Assembly: GCA_030549175.1 (NCBI GenBank)
Contig: JAUKUA010000006.1
Span: forward strand, 2,728,001 to 2,792,000
DNA length: 64,000 nucleotides
Direction of reading: 5' to 3'
Source of the DNA: Lasiosphaeris hirsuta
Lineage: Eukaryota; Ascomycota; Sordariomycetes; Sordariales; Lasiosphaeriaceae
Part shown: piece by piece, positions 11,958 to 22,950 of the stretch
How the letters are laid out: each line of letters opens with the position of its first letter
Numbering within the stretch: the stretch's first letter is position 1
The notes under the pieces: generated by a model
The model's database searches: none
Seen by the model: the letters and a program-made list of their open reading frames with translations, nothing else
What the model was told of the DNA's origin: nothing
Position numbers and translations under genes: made by a program

Positions 11958-13117
11958 GCGTACACGCCGAATGCGCTGCCCTAGGCCTGTCATCTGTCCG
12001 GTGGCGTGGGTGAATGGATGGTGGACAATGAGGTTGCCGGGGGAGGAAGAGGGCATGCTATGCTCGCTTACGACTAATGGGCATTTAATTGTGTCCAATG
12101 AACCGAATCTGCGTTGACTTCAGCTACTTGTTGCTTGGGCACCCGGCTCTGGGCTGGGATGGGAGGGACCGTCTTGTTTTTTTTTTTTTTTTTTTTTTTT
12201 TTCTCGGGGACTTCCTCTCGCGCCGGAAGCGTCTTTGCGGGATATGAAACTTGATACCGAAGATACCAAGAGCCTTTTTTCGATATGGCTGGAAGGGGGA
12301 GATTGGCTTCTTTTCTTTAATTGTTTTTGCGGACTCAGATATCCCACGGTCGATACCCTTCTCAGCTAACACAAATTAATTTGCTGTGATTTGTGACCTG
12401 TTGGGATGTAAATGCGTGATTATGACCTCGAGGGGTGTGATCGGTGTAGCTACTGGTCGGGAGTGATGCTTTTCACAATGCATTCACCGGAGGTTGTCCA
12501 CCTTATTTCCTGAGTAGGAGTCTAGTCGTTCAGAAAAAAGCCCACCACTTAAGGTAGTTGTTCCGACATACGTTCAACGAAGTTCAATCAGTGATGGCAT
12601 AGTGGTAATACCTATGGTCAGTGACAGCTTGCTGCCTGTAAAAGCCATAGTACACTTCAAATTCGACTCCCAACTGATTTGAGCTTTGTTTTTGGCACTT
12701 ATTTCCCTTGGGGGGGGGGTTTTTTTTTTTTTGGAGTTGATCGTCGCTGCGTCTCTAGCTCAGCCAACATGCGTGCCCACGCCGCTGAGCCGACACTGGC
12801 AAAACCTAATCAACTGGCCTTGGCACGATATTAGCAACCGTTATACCGAGCTGAGTTGGGGGTTTGGGGGTTCTAAAACCCTAGGGCACGCTACTTCCCC
12901 TTCTCCACCCCCTTTGGCTTGTGGTGCATGTGTTAGAAGACAACCAAAGTATGGGAGAAACGTTAGCACGTGAAAGATGACTGGCTTCCTAACCTCTTAA
13001 CGCCGGGTTATCCAACACACTATCCGATATAAACCATTACCTATCCTACAAGCAGACCGGGCCTCCCAGGTTACATCCAAGTATATCGTTCACACATCCA
13101 TAAGATCTTTTACCCAT
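11958..13117. other. Intergenic region with homopolymers and a tRNA-like sequence
   Basis: No protein gene was recognised. There is a 26-nt T run at 12177-12202 and a G-then-T run near 12710-12733. A sequence with tRNA A- and B-box matches lies near 12589-12682. The last 150 bases are the 3' flank of the minus-strand DUF2461 gene. Confidence 0.6.
12589..12682 (+). other. tRNA-like sequence (possible tRNA pseudogene or tRNA-derived repeat)
   Basis: The A-box-like TGGCATAGTGG and B-box-like ATTCGACTCC lie in tRNA order. ATCAGT at the start can pair with ACTGAT at the end. CTATGG pairs with CCATAG around a long, intron-like loop of about 27 nt. T-arm pairing is poor and the acceptor register is off by two, so it is not a clean tRNA. 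Confidence 0.3.
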
Positions 13118-14458
13118 CTATTCTTCACCCCCGTCCCCACCGCCCTCCTCATCCCCCGACTCATCATCATCGTCCCCCGGATCCGGCATCACAATCCGGT
13201 TCAGATGTGTCACGAACCCCACCATCGCGCCCACAATCTGCGCCACCTCGTCCTGCCCGCCGGCTCGAGTGAACACGTCGTCCTCCACCTTTTTCATGAC
13301 GGTAAAGTTCCTCAACTTCAAGAGCTCAATGTCGCGGTGCTCAGCCACGAAGCCCTTGGGCTTGGTCTTGAGCGCGTTCTCGGTATTCGCCGCGGCGAAC
13401 GCCTTGAGCGCCGCGCGCTCTACGGCCTCGGCTCCGCCCTTAGCCGCCGCCGCGGAAGGCAGGAAGGTGCGGCGGAAGGCCGCGTCCGTGAGCACGCGCC
13501 GCCACCACCGCGGCCGCTCGTCGATGGACGCGCGCAGCCGTGCCACCGCCGGCCCGTCCGGGTGCCACAACCCCCCGCCGATGAAGCTCTTGCCAGGCTC
13601 TAGGTGCATGTAGTAGCACGCGTAGGGCCCCTTGCGGCCAGTGCGGGACCAGGCGGCTCCGTAATGGGTCTGCATAGAGGTTAGAGAAAGGGGGACACGG
13701 AGAGGGAGGGAGGGAGGGAGAGTGCCTTATAGGGAGTCGGGTCGTTGCTGAAGCGGATGTCGCGGTAGATGCGGAAGTTGACGTCCTTAAAGGGGAGCTC
13801 GGGGATGGTGGAGTCGGCGTCGATGATCTTGTCCGTCATAGCCATGACGTACGTCTCCCAGTCGGAGAGGGAGCGGCGGTACTCCTTGTCGTGGGCTGGT
13901 GGCGCGGTCAGTTCAGACGGCTCGTGGAATATGGGGTTCAGGGTAAGGAGAGTTACATTTCAGCCAGTTCCTTTTATTGTTGGCTTTGAGATCCCTGAGG
14001 AAGGCGAGCGTGTTCTTGTGTACCCTGTCGTCAGCGTACTCGACGCCGCCCGTGTCGCGCAGCTGAGGGATGGGGACGAATGTGATCTTGGGCGGGGCGT
14101 CTTCATCAAATTCCTCCTCCTCATCGGTAGCGTTGCCGTTTGGTTGGGCGACTTCGTCCTCTTCGTCCTCTTCGTCATCATCAACGGGCTCCTCCTTGTA
14201 CTCGTCCTCATCCTCCGACTCTACCACTTTTGCTTTCTTGGCCTTCCTCCCAACAGTTTTTGGCGGCTGTGGTTTTTTCGCCCTTGCTTTTGGTTTGGAT
14301 TCAGCAGTGGATTCAGAGTCGGACTCAGGCTCGAAATAGCGACTCGTCTTGGCGCTGGAGGTAACTCGCTGCGACCGGCGGCGAAACGACGATATATTAG
14401 TTTTCCCGGGTGTTTCTGGCTCTGCGACAGCAGCAGCCTTGCGCTTTCGCCCGACCAT
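13118..14458 (-). CDS. DUF2461 (TIGR02453) family protein
   Basis: Three exons on the minus strand, 14458-13957, 13895-13726 and 13669-13118, give 407 aa. The N-terminal 120 residues are basic and acidic low complexity (MVGRKRKAAA, then Asp/Glu runs), suggesting nuclear localisation. The DUF2461 core starts at TLAFLRDLKANNKRNWLK and continues across intron 1 into SHDKEYRRS. It then has FRIYRDIRFSNDPTPYK, THYGAAWSR and YYMHLEPGKSFIGGGLWHPD, the signature segments of the family. The tail is Asp/Glu/Gly-rich. Intron 2 begins AAG|GCACTC and ends TGCAG, so it is a GC-AG intron; no GT donor would preserve the conserved PYK-THYG junction. The biochemical role of DUF2461 proteins is unknown. Confidence 0.85.
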
Positions 14459-15150
14459 CTTTAAACGTGTTAATTTATGAGATTTGTATGCGGATTGGCC
14501 TTATCAGGGGCAAGTGGAGGAGAGCTGGGGGTATGATGACGTCGGGTGGAACAAAGACGCGGATCTCGAGTTCAGGGCGATTTTGGCGTTGTCATCCACG
14601 CGAAAGCACGTGAGCAATCAAAAAGCCCAAGATTATGTCATCCCAGCACATTTGCCCCTTCACTCACAACCATATAGACGGGTGGACCAGTAATAAGTGC
14701 TATGAGACGAGTCTGCTCTCATCCGATGTCAGACTTGTATCTAACTCCAAAAAGCGGTATTCCTGGACGAGAGTTGCGATTGTTTGAACATCCAAGTTCA
14801 CCAAAACCCTAACCCTACCCTTGACCCAGTTTGGGTGTCGGTCACTCAGGGCAAGAGAACACACAACCCGACTGCTTTTGCGTCGAAAGCCTTCGGGCGG
14901 TTTGATGATTCTTTTTGGGAGTGACATGGCACCAAAGTTTCAGTCAGGCGACACATAAATTTCACCATTTCGAAATTCGAGGTTCAGGGTTATATGTGCA
15001 ACATGGTGGCCACGTGGCGGTCCTTTTCAGGAGGGCAGCCAAGAACGGCTTCTAACGGCCGTGAAACCCAATTTCAACATCTGACAGCCAGCTCGTTCCT
15101 CGCACGTTCTCCACGCCACGCAACGCTCTTTTCGTCTTCCCGCCTGGTAA

Positions 15151-16931
15151 ATGGCATCTCGAAATGCAGAGAAATACAACAGCGATGGCAGTGCGCGGGC
15201 CGTGCGGGGTGCCTCGCTGTTGATCTTGCTGCAGGTCGGCTCGCGTGCCATCACTTTCGTCGCAAACCAGCTGCTGCTGCGCTTCCTGACTGCCCAGCTG
15301 CTCGGCGTGGCAACCCAGCTCGAGGTCTACTACCTGACCGTCATCTTCTTTGCGCGCGAGAGTTTGCGTGTTGCCATCCAGCGGCAGGACGACCTGGGCC
15401 AAGATGACTTGAGCAAGAAAAATGGAGGCACCAACAAGACGGCCCAAGCCGTCGTCAACCTTGGATACGTGTCCGTCGCCCTGGGCATCCCCCTCGCTCT
15501 GCTTTTTGGCCGCCTGTATCTCAGTTCCCTGAGTGAAGGCACCCTTGCTTCAGCTCCCTACCTGGTCTTCTCGCTTTACATCTACGCCCTAGCCGCCGCG
15601 CTGGAGCTTGTCTCGGAGCCAGCATTTGTCGTCATGCAAACCCGCCTGCAGTTTGGCACGCGCGCGGTCGCCGAGGGTGTTGCCACTTTTGCACGATGCG
15701 CCGTGACCTTAGGCGCCGCGATATGGGGCGCACACCGAGGCTTCGAGGCCGGCGTCCTTCCGTTTGCGTTGGGCCAGCTGAGCTACGGCATCGGCCTGCT
15801 GCTCGTCTACGCCTGGCGGGGCGCCGGCCTCGCGAGGACCGAGGGCTTCTCCCTATTCCCGACACGCCTTTCCACCAACCCACCCAAGACTAAAAAGGGG
15901 GAGTCAACAGCTCCTGAGAATCACGAATTCGCCCTCTCCTATTTCTACCGCCCCACCCTCCAGCTCGCGTCCAGCATGATGGCCCAGAGCGTCGTCAAGC
16001 ACATCCTGACCCAAGGCGACACCTTCCTGGTCAGCATCCTCTCCACTCCGACCGCGCAGGGCGTCTATGCGCTGGCCAACAACTACGGCGGCCTGGCCGC
16101 CCGCCTGCTCTTCCAGCCCATCGAGGAAAGCAGCCGCAGCTACTTCAGCCGGCTCCTCGCCACCGCCCCGACCCCGCACGCCCTGGCCGCCACCTCCCTG
16201 CTCTCCCTCCTCAAGCTCTACACCCTCCTCTCCCTGCTCATTACCGCCCTCGGCCCGCCCGCCGCGCCCCTCCTTCTCGCCCTCGTCGCCGGCCCGCGCT
16301 GGGCCGCCTCGGGCGCCGGCGCCACCCTCGCCGCCTACATGTGGTACCTCCCGCTGCTGGCCTTCAACGGGGTGCTCGAGGCGTTCGTGGCATCGGTCGC
16401 CACCGAGGCCCAGGTGCACCGCCAGTCGGCGTGGATGGGCGCCTTCTCGCTCGGGTTCGCGGGCGCGGGTTACGTTTTCCTGCGCGTGCTGGGCTGGGGC
16501 GCCGAGGGGCTGGTGGTGGCCAACGGGATCAACATGGCGTGTCGGATCGTGTGGTGCTGGGTCTTCATCACGGGGTATTTCCGGGGCAAGGGGGTTGGGT
16601 TTAGCATTGGCGACGTGTTGCCCAGGCCGGCTGGGCTTGGGGCTGCCGTCGTGGCCGCGGCGGTGGTCAAGAGGCTTACGCTTGTGCCTGGGGAGTCGCC
16701 GCTCGCGATGCGGCAAGTGATTGGGGAACTGGTCAAGGTTGCGGCGGTGGGGCTGCCGCTTTTGGGCGCCTTGTAAGCTCTTGACATGTCCCTTTCTGTC
16801 TTGTCTATCTTCTATCATCTTGTCTTGATATGTCTGAAAACAGCTAACGCGACTGCAGGATATTGTCCGAGCGGCAATTCTTACGAGACAGCTACCAAGC
16901 ACTGAAAGGCAGGCGGCAAAAAGCGGCATGA
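15151..16931 (+). CDS. RFT1: RFT1-like ER membrane protein (dolichol-linked oligosaccharide translocation)
   Basis: Exon 1 is 15151-16772 and exon 2 is 16859-16931. Donor GTAAGC and acceptor CTGCAG are in phase 2, giving 564 aa. It is a polytopic membrane protein whose start SLLILLQVGSRAITFVANQ and following LEVYYLTVIFFARESLRVA are hallmark Rft1 segments. Later come SYFYRPTLQLASSMMAQS and GVYALANNYGGLAARLLFQP-type motifs of the MOP/Rft1 family. About 12-14 hydrophobic helices are visible. The short second exon supplies a basic cytosolic tail ending GRRQKAA. Rft1 is needed for getting Man5GlcNAc2-PP-dolichol to the ER lumen for N-glycosylation; whether it is the flippase itself is debated. The gene is convergent with the DBP3 gene, with only 77 bases between the stops. 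Confidence 0.93.
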
Positions 16932-17008
16932 AAAAATATTGCGGCAAACAAGAAACTTGGAACATCCGTAAATAACTCTCCGTAAATAACTCCATTGTGC
17001 CGTCTACT

Positions 17009-19124
17009 CTAGTCAAAGGTGATCTTGGTACCCTTCTTGCTCATGTCAACCTCCTTGAAGAAGGTGCCGTACGAGTCGTGGGCCTTTTTCTTCACCGTGG
17101 TGCCAAACTTGAGTAATTCCTCTGGGACATCCTGCTTCGCCGCCTTCAGGATGTTGACAAGCCTGCATTCGAGGTTAGTGCCGGATCTAAAAAAGAAAAA
17201 AAGACAGTCTTGGGCGGTAAACTTACGATCCGGAGTGCGCCTTGTCGTGCTCGGTGAAGAGGGTGATGGCCTTGCCAACCTTTCCGGCACGACCCGTTCG
17301 CCCAATACGATGGACGTAGTCCTCGATAGTCAAGGGGAACTGAGATGTGTTAGCAGGTAATCTCTGGAAAGAAAATTAAAGGATAAAACTCACCGTCAAG
17401 TTAATGACAAGCTTGACCTCGGGGATATCCAGTCCACGAGCCGCCACATCGGTCGCAACCAATACACTGGTCGTGCCCGACTTGAACGCCTCTAGACTCC
17501 TTGTGCGCTGTTCTTGGCGGAGGTCACCATGGATAGCAGCGACGTGGATGCGATTCCTCTCGAGGAACTGCTCCACGCGGGTAGCCTCCTTCTTGTACAG
17601 GCAGAAGACCAGGATCCTGTCGTCCTTGGCGCTTCCCTTTTGCGCCTCGCGCAGCAGTTCCAGCAAGCGCTGCTCCTTGCCACGGGGGTCAACGACCTCA
17701 ACCGTCTGGTGGATGCGGCTGTTGGCCTGGAGCTCGGTGGAGCCCTCGCCGTTGCCGTCTCCATCACCGCCGGCGCGCGTCCGGTTGCCGATGACGGTCA
17801 TGACGGGGTCGACCATGTAGCCGTCCGCCAGGCCGCGCACGCTCATGGGCCAGGTGGCCGTGAACATGAGCGTCTGGCGGCGCTCGCGCGGCGGGCAGCT
17901 GCCGAGGATCTGCTTGATATCCTCCTCGAAGCCCTTGTCGAGCATGCGGTCCGCCTCGTCGAGCACGGCGAACATGACGTCGCCCAGGTCAACAGAGCCC
18001 TCGGAGATGAAGTCGCGCAGGCGGCCGGGGGTCGCGATGATGATGTCGGCACCCGTGCTGCGGCGGAGCAGCGTGCGCTGCTCGTCCTTGCTAGCACCGC
18101 CGTAGAGGCACACGGCCGAGAGGCCGACGAGCGAGGCGAGCGTCGAGATGGCGGCGTGCGTCTGCATGGCCAGCTCGCGCGTAGGCGACACGACGACGGC
18201 GCGCGCGTGGGCACTCCGGTCCTGCTTGCCGTACTTGGGCTTGGGGCTCGAGGACAGGGCCTCGATGCAGGGCACGGCGAAGGCCATGGTCTTGCCGGAG
18301 CCGGTCTCGGCGATGCCCACGACGTCGCGGCCCGAAAGCGCAAAGGGCCATGAGGCAGACTGGATCGGGGTCGGATCGGTGTAGGCTCCGAAGGGCTTCT
18401 TGGACAGCAGCTGGGAGGTGGGGAGGTGGGAGAAGCTGACGATTGGCCGAAGCTTGGTGGTGAGAGGATCGGTGATGTGGATCTCCTTTTTCGTCAGGAA
18501 AACCTGCATGTCAGCTTCGGACAGAGCAGCGAGGGCCGCCGTTTGCTTGTATGTGTAGGCGGCACCGTTCCGTTGAGCCAAGCCGTTGGTCGCGGGCGCG
18601 GCCTCAGGGGTCACTGTCTCAGTAGCGACGCCATTAGAGGCGCCGTTCTCCTCGGCAGCATCCTCGGAGTCTTTGGACTTCTTTGACTTTTTCTCCTTCT
18701 TTTCCTTTTTCTCGTTCTTTTCCTTCTTATCTTTCTTGTCCTTCTTGTCCTTTTTCTCCTTTTTCTCCTTCTTGGGCTCGGGGACAGCCTCCACCTCGGC
18801 CTCGGGCTCAACAACGGCTTCGGCTTTGGCAACGACCTCGACCTCAACCTCAGGGGCGTCTTCCAGTTCCTCGGGGTCCTTGACAACCTCGGCCTTCTTC
18901 TTCTCCTTCTTTTGCGTCTTGCCCTTTTTGCCAGACTTCTCGCGCTTCCCCTCGCCCAGCTTCTTCTGCTTGTCGTACTTGTCCTGCTTCTTGGCCTTCT
19001 TGACGATCACATCGGATGCGTCGCCGTTGGTCGGGGCGTCGCCATTTGCGACCGTCTTCGCCTTCTTGGGGGAGCGGTCGGCTTGCTCGTCACCCTCGCT
19101 CCGCGAGTGCTTTTTGCCAGACAT
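17009..19124 (-). CDS. DBP3: DEAD-box ATP-dependent RNA helicase, DBP3-like
   Basis: Three exons, 19124-17394, 17339-17227 and 17162-17009, give 665 aa. The first 170 residues are Lys/Glu repeats ([12 protein letters not shown] type) with an Ala/Glu/Val-rich part, typical of nucleolar helicases. The core starts at [20 protein letters not shown] (Q motif). It continues with AETGSGKT (motif I, about residue 271), PTRELAMQ (Ia), TPGRLRDF (Ib), DEAD (about 388), TATWP replacing SAT (III), [12 protein letters not shown] (V) and [10 protein letters not shown] (VI, exon 2). The last exon carries the short C-terminal domain ending KGTKITFD. Dbp3 assists pre-rRNA processing of the large ribosomal subunit. 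Introns are 54 and 64 nt with GTGAGT and GTAAGT donors. The N-terminal extension makes it somewhat longer than other Dbp3 proteins. Confidence 0.93.
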
Positions 19125-20333
19125 GGTGAAGCAGCCGAAAATGAAGACGGCGACCTGGGGTGGGTTGGTTGCAATTGCAGTCGCTGGGGCTGTCGATCAA
19201 CTGCAAATGGAAAAGCGATCAGGAATGCTGTGCTTTTTTTCTTTTTCTTATCGATAAGCTGTCTTGACGCCAATGATCCTTGCTGCATAATTGCCCCGCC
19301 CCTTTCCACCACTGGTTGGTTCACCAAGACCCCGCTTTTCTAGACTCGTACTAGTATTTCTCTCCCGTACTGAATACTTCATGATGACCTCCATGAGGAC
19401 TAAATTTGCAGTGCTCCAGATTTCGGATATCGGTGCCGGTCTTGGCTATGGCGTCGTAGCCAAGCAATCTTGGCCCGTCCAATACACGCGGACCCTACCT
19501 AAATAAAATACAATTATAGTATATATAGTGTGGCCTAGGTCCAACGATACACGATACGCATGGTATCCTTAGCCCTTTTACAAACAATCTTCTTGGATAC
19601 AACCGCCTAGCTCACACAAAACAAATAGCGGGGTGCGACAATGGCCCCATTCAAATTGAACTACGGATAGCTTCTTCGCTTTGGGGGGGGAGGGGCACAT
19701 GAATACTAGATGTTAAGTCATCGCAGAGGCTCCGTGAAATCGCATACAGTTACTTACTATTAGCCTTGGAACCAAGTAAGAATGACAAAGAAAAGGAGCC
19801 GGGCCTGCGCTTCGGCGGCTTCTCGCGCAGTTGGTGCGGCGTAAGTTCTAGTGGTCTATTAAGCCAGTGTTTGGATTGGTTGTAAGGGAAAAAGGTGCAC
19901 TGCCGGAGGGACGATGAAGATGAGGAAGACTGAACTCGAAACTGGAAGTCTACCGTATTCCACAGGGGTATTAGAAAGCTCCAACAAGTCGGCGTTGCCA
20001 AAGTCCTTGGCTGACGTTACTTGATCAACGAGGAAACTAGCATAGCTTCACGGGGCTAGAGGTCAAGGTCTGTCAAGGCATCGCACCAATTCGATTGGGG
20101 GTCAAATAACCCCAGGCGGACTCCCTTTGGGATGTCCCGTATGCCTGTGTGCACTAATATTACAGTAGTCTAACAATTTTGAATGCCTTTGCAGGTCTCC
20201 GTAATGCCTTGCCAGGCCCAAGTCGTGGTCTCATGTCATCATATCATGATGCTCCCGAAATGAAAAAAAGAAGAAAAAAGTCCAAACGCCTCTCCCATGT
20301 CCTTTCCATCCTTCCTTACTCTCCTGCTTCCCC
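19125..20333. other. Intergenic region with no gene recognised
   Basis: Starts with the DBP3 promoter side and ends at the 3' flank of the roadblock-like gene. Short frames on both strands lack domains or coding bias. A G-rich run lies near 19683-19695. Nothing further is supported. Confidence 0.55.
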
Positions 20334-21690
20334 TCAGTTTCCTAGACCAATCCCCATCTCCGGTACGTACAAGCCCTGGAACTGGGTGTCCAGCTCCCGG
20401 GCGAGCACCTCCACCTGGCGGCGCATGGCTAGGACGTCGGCCGGTGACATGGCAGGAGCGGCCGAGCTCGCTCCCACGCTGGCCTGGCTGGCGGTGGTGG
20501 CGGCGCCGGTGGTGCCCACGCTGTGGACGCTCTCGGTGTCGTCGGGCGCGAAGGGTGAGGGGGCGGTGCCGGCCTGCGCGGCGGGGGTTGTGGCGGCGCT
20601 CTCGACATCGGTGTCGCTCCCGGCGCCGGCTGTGGACGGTCCTGCAGCGGCTGTGGCTGCGCTCGCGGGCTGGCCGTCGCTGCCGCCAGTGCATATGAAG
20701 AGCATGCCGCAAGCCAGGCGGCGGATGACGAAGACGGAGCCGTTGTCGAGCTGGACCGTCACGGCGGGCGCGGTGGCGGCGTCGCGTCCTGACCATCTTC
20801 CGCCCGTCTTGCCCTTGCCCTTGCTGCTGCTGCTGCTGCTGTTGTTGTTGTTGTTATTGGCGCTGCTGATGCTGCTGCCGTCGGTCTCGCCCGCGTCTGC
20901 GGTGGCGTCGGAGGCGTTCATCTCCCAGAGGGAGGCGGCCACGGCGCACTGGCGGCGCAAGACGCTCGCGGGGAGGGTGCTAGCCTCGGCGAGGAGCAGG
21001 CCGGCTGGGGTAGTGAGGACGGCGGCGCGGATGAGGTTGGAGAGGTTAGCGCGCAGGAAGGCCGTCACGTTCTTGTAGAGGAAGAGGGTGGGCGGAGCGG
21101 GCGGTGCTGTCACCGCAGAGGCCGTGGCGGTTGAGCCGTAGGCGGGGCCGTGGGCGGTGCCGTGGTACGCCATTGTGGGAGACAGGTCGCTGGAAGAACT
21201 CGAGTCTGAGGCGAACTCCCACTGGACGTGGTAGTAGCTGTTGGGGGGCTCGAAGGAGAGAAGGGGCGTGGCAGGCCCTGGAGCGTTGGGGTCGGGACTG
21301 GGACCGGCGGGAGTGGCCGCTGGAGTGGCAGCTGGATTGCCAGCTGGATTGATTGGGTCGCCCTCGTCGCTGGGTTCGGGCTCGTCGCAGCAGATGAAGC
21401 AGTTGCTCCAGCAGCCAAGTAACTGTGCGTCGTGTGTTGTTAGCGGGAGCCAATTCGTATGCTCGAATGGCCTGCTCGGAAGACTGGTTCGCGGTGGATT
21501 GACGCGTTCAAAGAGAAAAGAGCTTGTGACTGGTGACTGGGAAGGAAGTGTGTGCGGCAGGCCTTGTGTGGGGTAAAACGGCCCCAATTCTGGGGTACCT
21601 GGGTACCATTTTATGGTCCGTGCGAACTAGTGTAAAAGTGGCACGTGCGCAGGAGGGAGAGTCGATACATACCTGAAGCGCTCGGGCCAT
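20334..21690 (-). CDS. Roadblock/LC7 (LAMTOR2-like) domain protein with Cys-rich N-terminus
   Basis: Two exons, 21690-21673 (18 nt, MARALQ) and 21422-20334, give 368 aa. The intron is 250 nt, GTATGT to GCACAG. The second exon begins LLGCWSNCFICCDEPEP: four Cys close to the N-terminus, a pattern suited to S-acylation and membrane attachment. A Pro/Ala-rich linker follows. The folded part starts about residue 130 with NVTAFLRANLSNLIRAAVLT and TPAGLLLAEAS, then VAASLWEMNA. An Asn/Ser-rich insertion precedes VTVQLDNGSVFVIRRLACGM. This order matches roadblock/LAMTOR2 folds, interrupted by low-complexity inserts. Family members scaffold Rag GTPases for TORC1 signalling at the vacuole. Assignment rests on fold pattern, so the role in this fungus is inferred. 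Confidence 0.65.
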
Positions 21691-22950
21691 ATCGCCGCAG
21701 AAATCCCGTGGGACTTCTACTTTCGATTTTGAAGTTGAGGAGGGTTGGTGGTTTGGGGGAGAGTTTAGGAGCTGGGTGGTCCGTGCCCGAGTATTTATAT
21801 TCACACAATACACACAACTCACACGGTGGACCCGCCTATCTACGGCCTGGGCCTGGGAGCGAACGAGCTTGGACGCGTTGTCCGAAAGAATTTGGTTCGC
21901 GACAAGTCATCAATAGATCTCGGCGGCAGGTCCGCTTCGTACTCTTCGTAACATCCGTCGGGATGGCCCATGTCATGTCACGGCTGTTTGCTATCCCGAA
22001 ACCGCCGCTCCGATCTTGTCGACCCTATTCTGGATATGGTCTGCGATGGTCTCTGCAAAAATGGTCCTGCAAGGGAAGCAGCAACTGTGTACCTTCTGGG
22101 GATGAAGGTGTTATCATAGAGTTCGTCCTCCACGTATCGACCCTGAGTGCAGCGCAATCGGCAGTGCGTTGGCGGCGTGAGTAGGTAGTAAGAGTAGGGC
22201 CGGCACTGTGATGCCGTCACCCCAGCTGTTGTGGGCTGTCCTTCCTAGCACACCCCGTCGTTGTTTATCACCCAACGTTGCCCTCAGCTGCTATAGCAGC
22301 TGCGACCAACCCGTCCAGACCTCTCTCCTCACGCCAAACGCCTTTCCAATAGACAGGTAAGCATTGATTCCACTCCTTCAGCATTCACACATGTCCTTGT
22401 CAGATGTACTTTTGCTTGACAAACCCCTTTCTAACATGTCGTTAGGCCATCGCTTGATTCCTCCAGCCGGTGTAGCCGTGCGTGCAAGCGCATTGTCATG
22501 AATTACGCAGGCGTGCAAACACTGCCAATTTGGCTGATTGATGACGAACTGGGGCAAGCAGGTGAGTGTCTGACTCGCTAGCAATACTATTTAAGACATT
22601 CCCGATCGGCATCAGTCGTCCCCGTCCAGGACTACTCAATGAGCTTTTCCAGGTGCCTAATACCCACAAGGCAGGCAGACCGCATGATGGCCGTCTGGAA
22701 CCTGGCCATGCAGCTCAGTGCCCAGCGTGCCAAGCAGGTGGCCAAGCTCAGCGCCCAACGGCATGCCCAGCTCAATGCTCTTATTCATCGTGCGGCGCGT
22801 TGGCGCGAACAGGGTAGCCTTGATATACCTGATTAAGGGAGGAGCACAATTTTTAACCTTCACTCACTTCTTCTCGATTGATTCTATTACACACTTGTTC
22901 TTCCATCTAGATATTTCCAATGGAAGAGCTTCCATCTTGATATTATTTTA
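21691..22950. other. Intergenic region, unresolved
   Basis: Upstream side of the roadblock-like gene. At 22499-22580 and 22639-22837 there are short frames separated by intron-like signals (GTGAGT at 22562, TTTTCCAG at 22650). No joining gives consistent phases, so no gene is called. Confidence 0.4.

Noticed and set aside
14806..14820. ccctaaccctaccc resembling telomere repeats
   Set aside because: Barely two units; far too short for an interstitial telomere tract.
15904..17016. 370-codon open frame on the minus strand
   Set aside because: Antisense shadow of the GC-rich RFT1 gene; composition reflects codon bias of the real strand.
17514..18353. 279-codon plus-strand frame
   Set aside because: Antisense to the DBP3 helicase core; no domain.
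22499..22837. Possible two-exon small gene
   Set aside because: GTGAGT and TTTTCCAG signals exist, but no joining keeps frame with the better-looking second exon.
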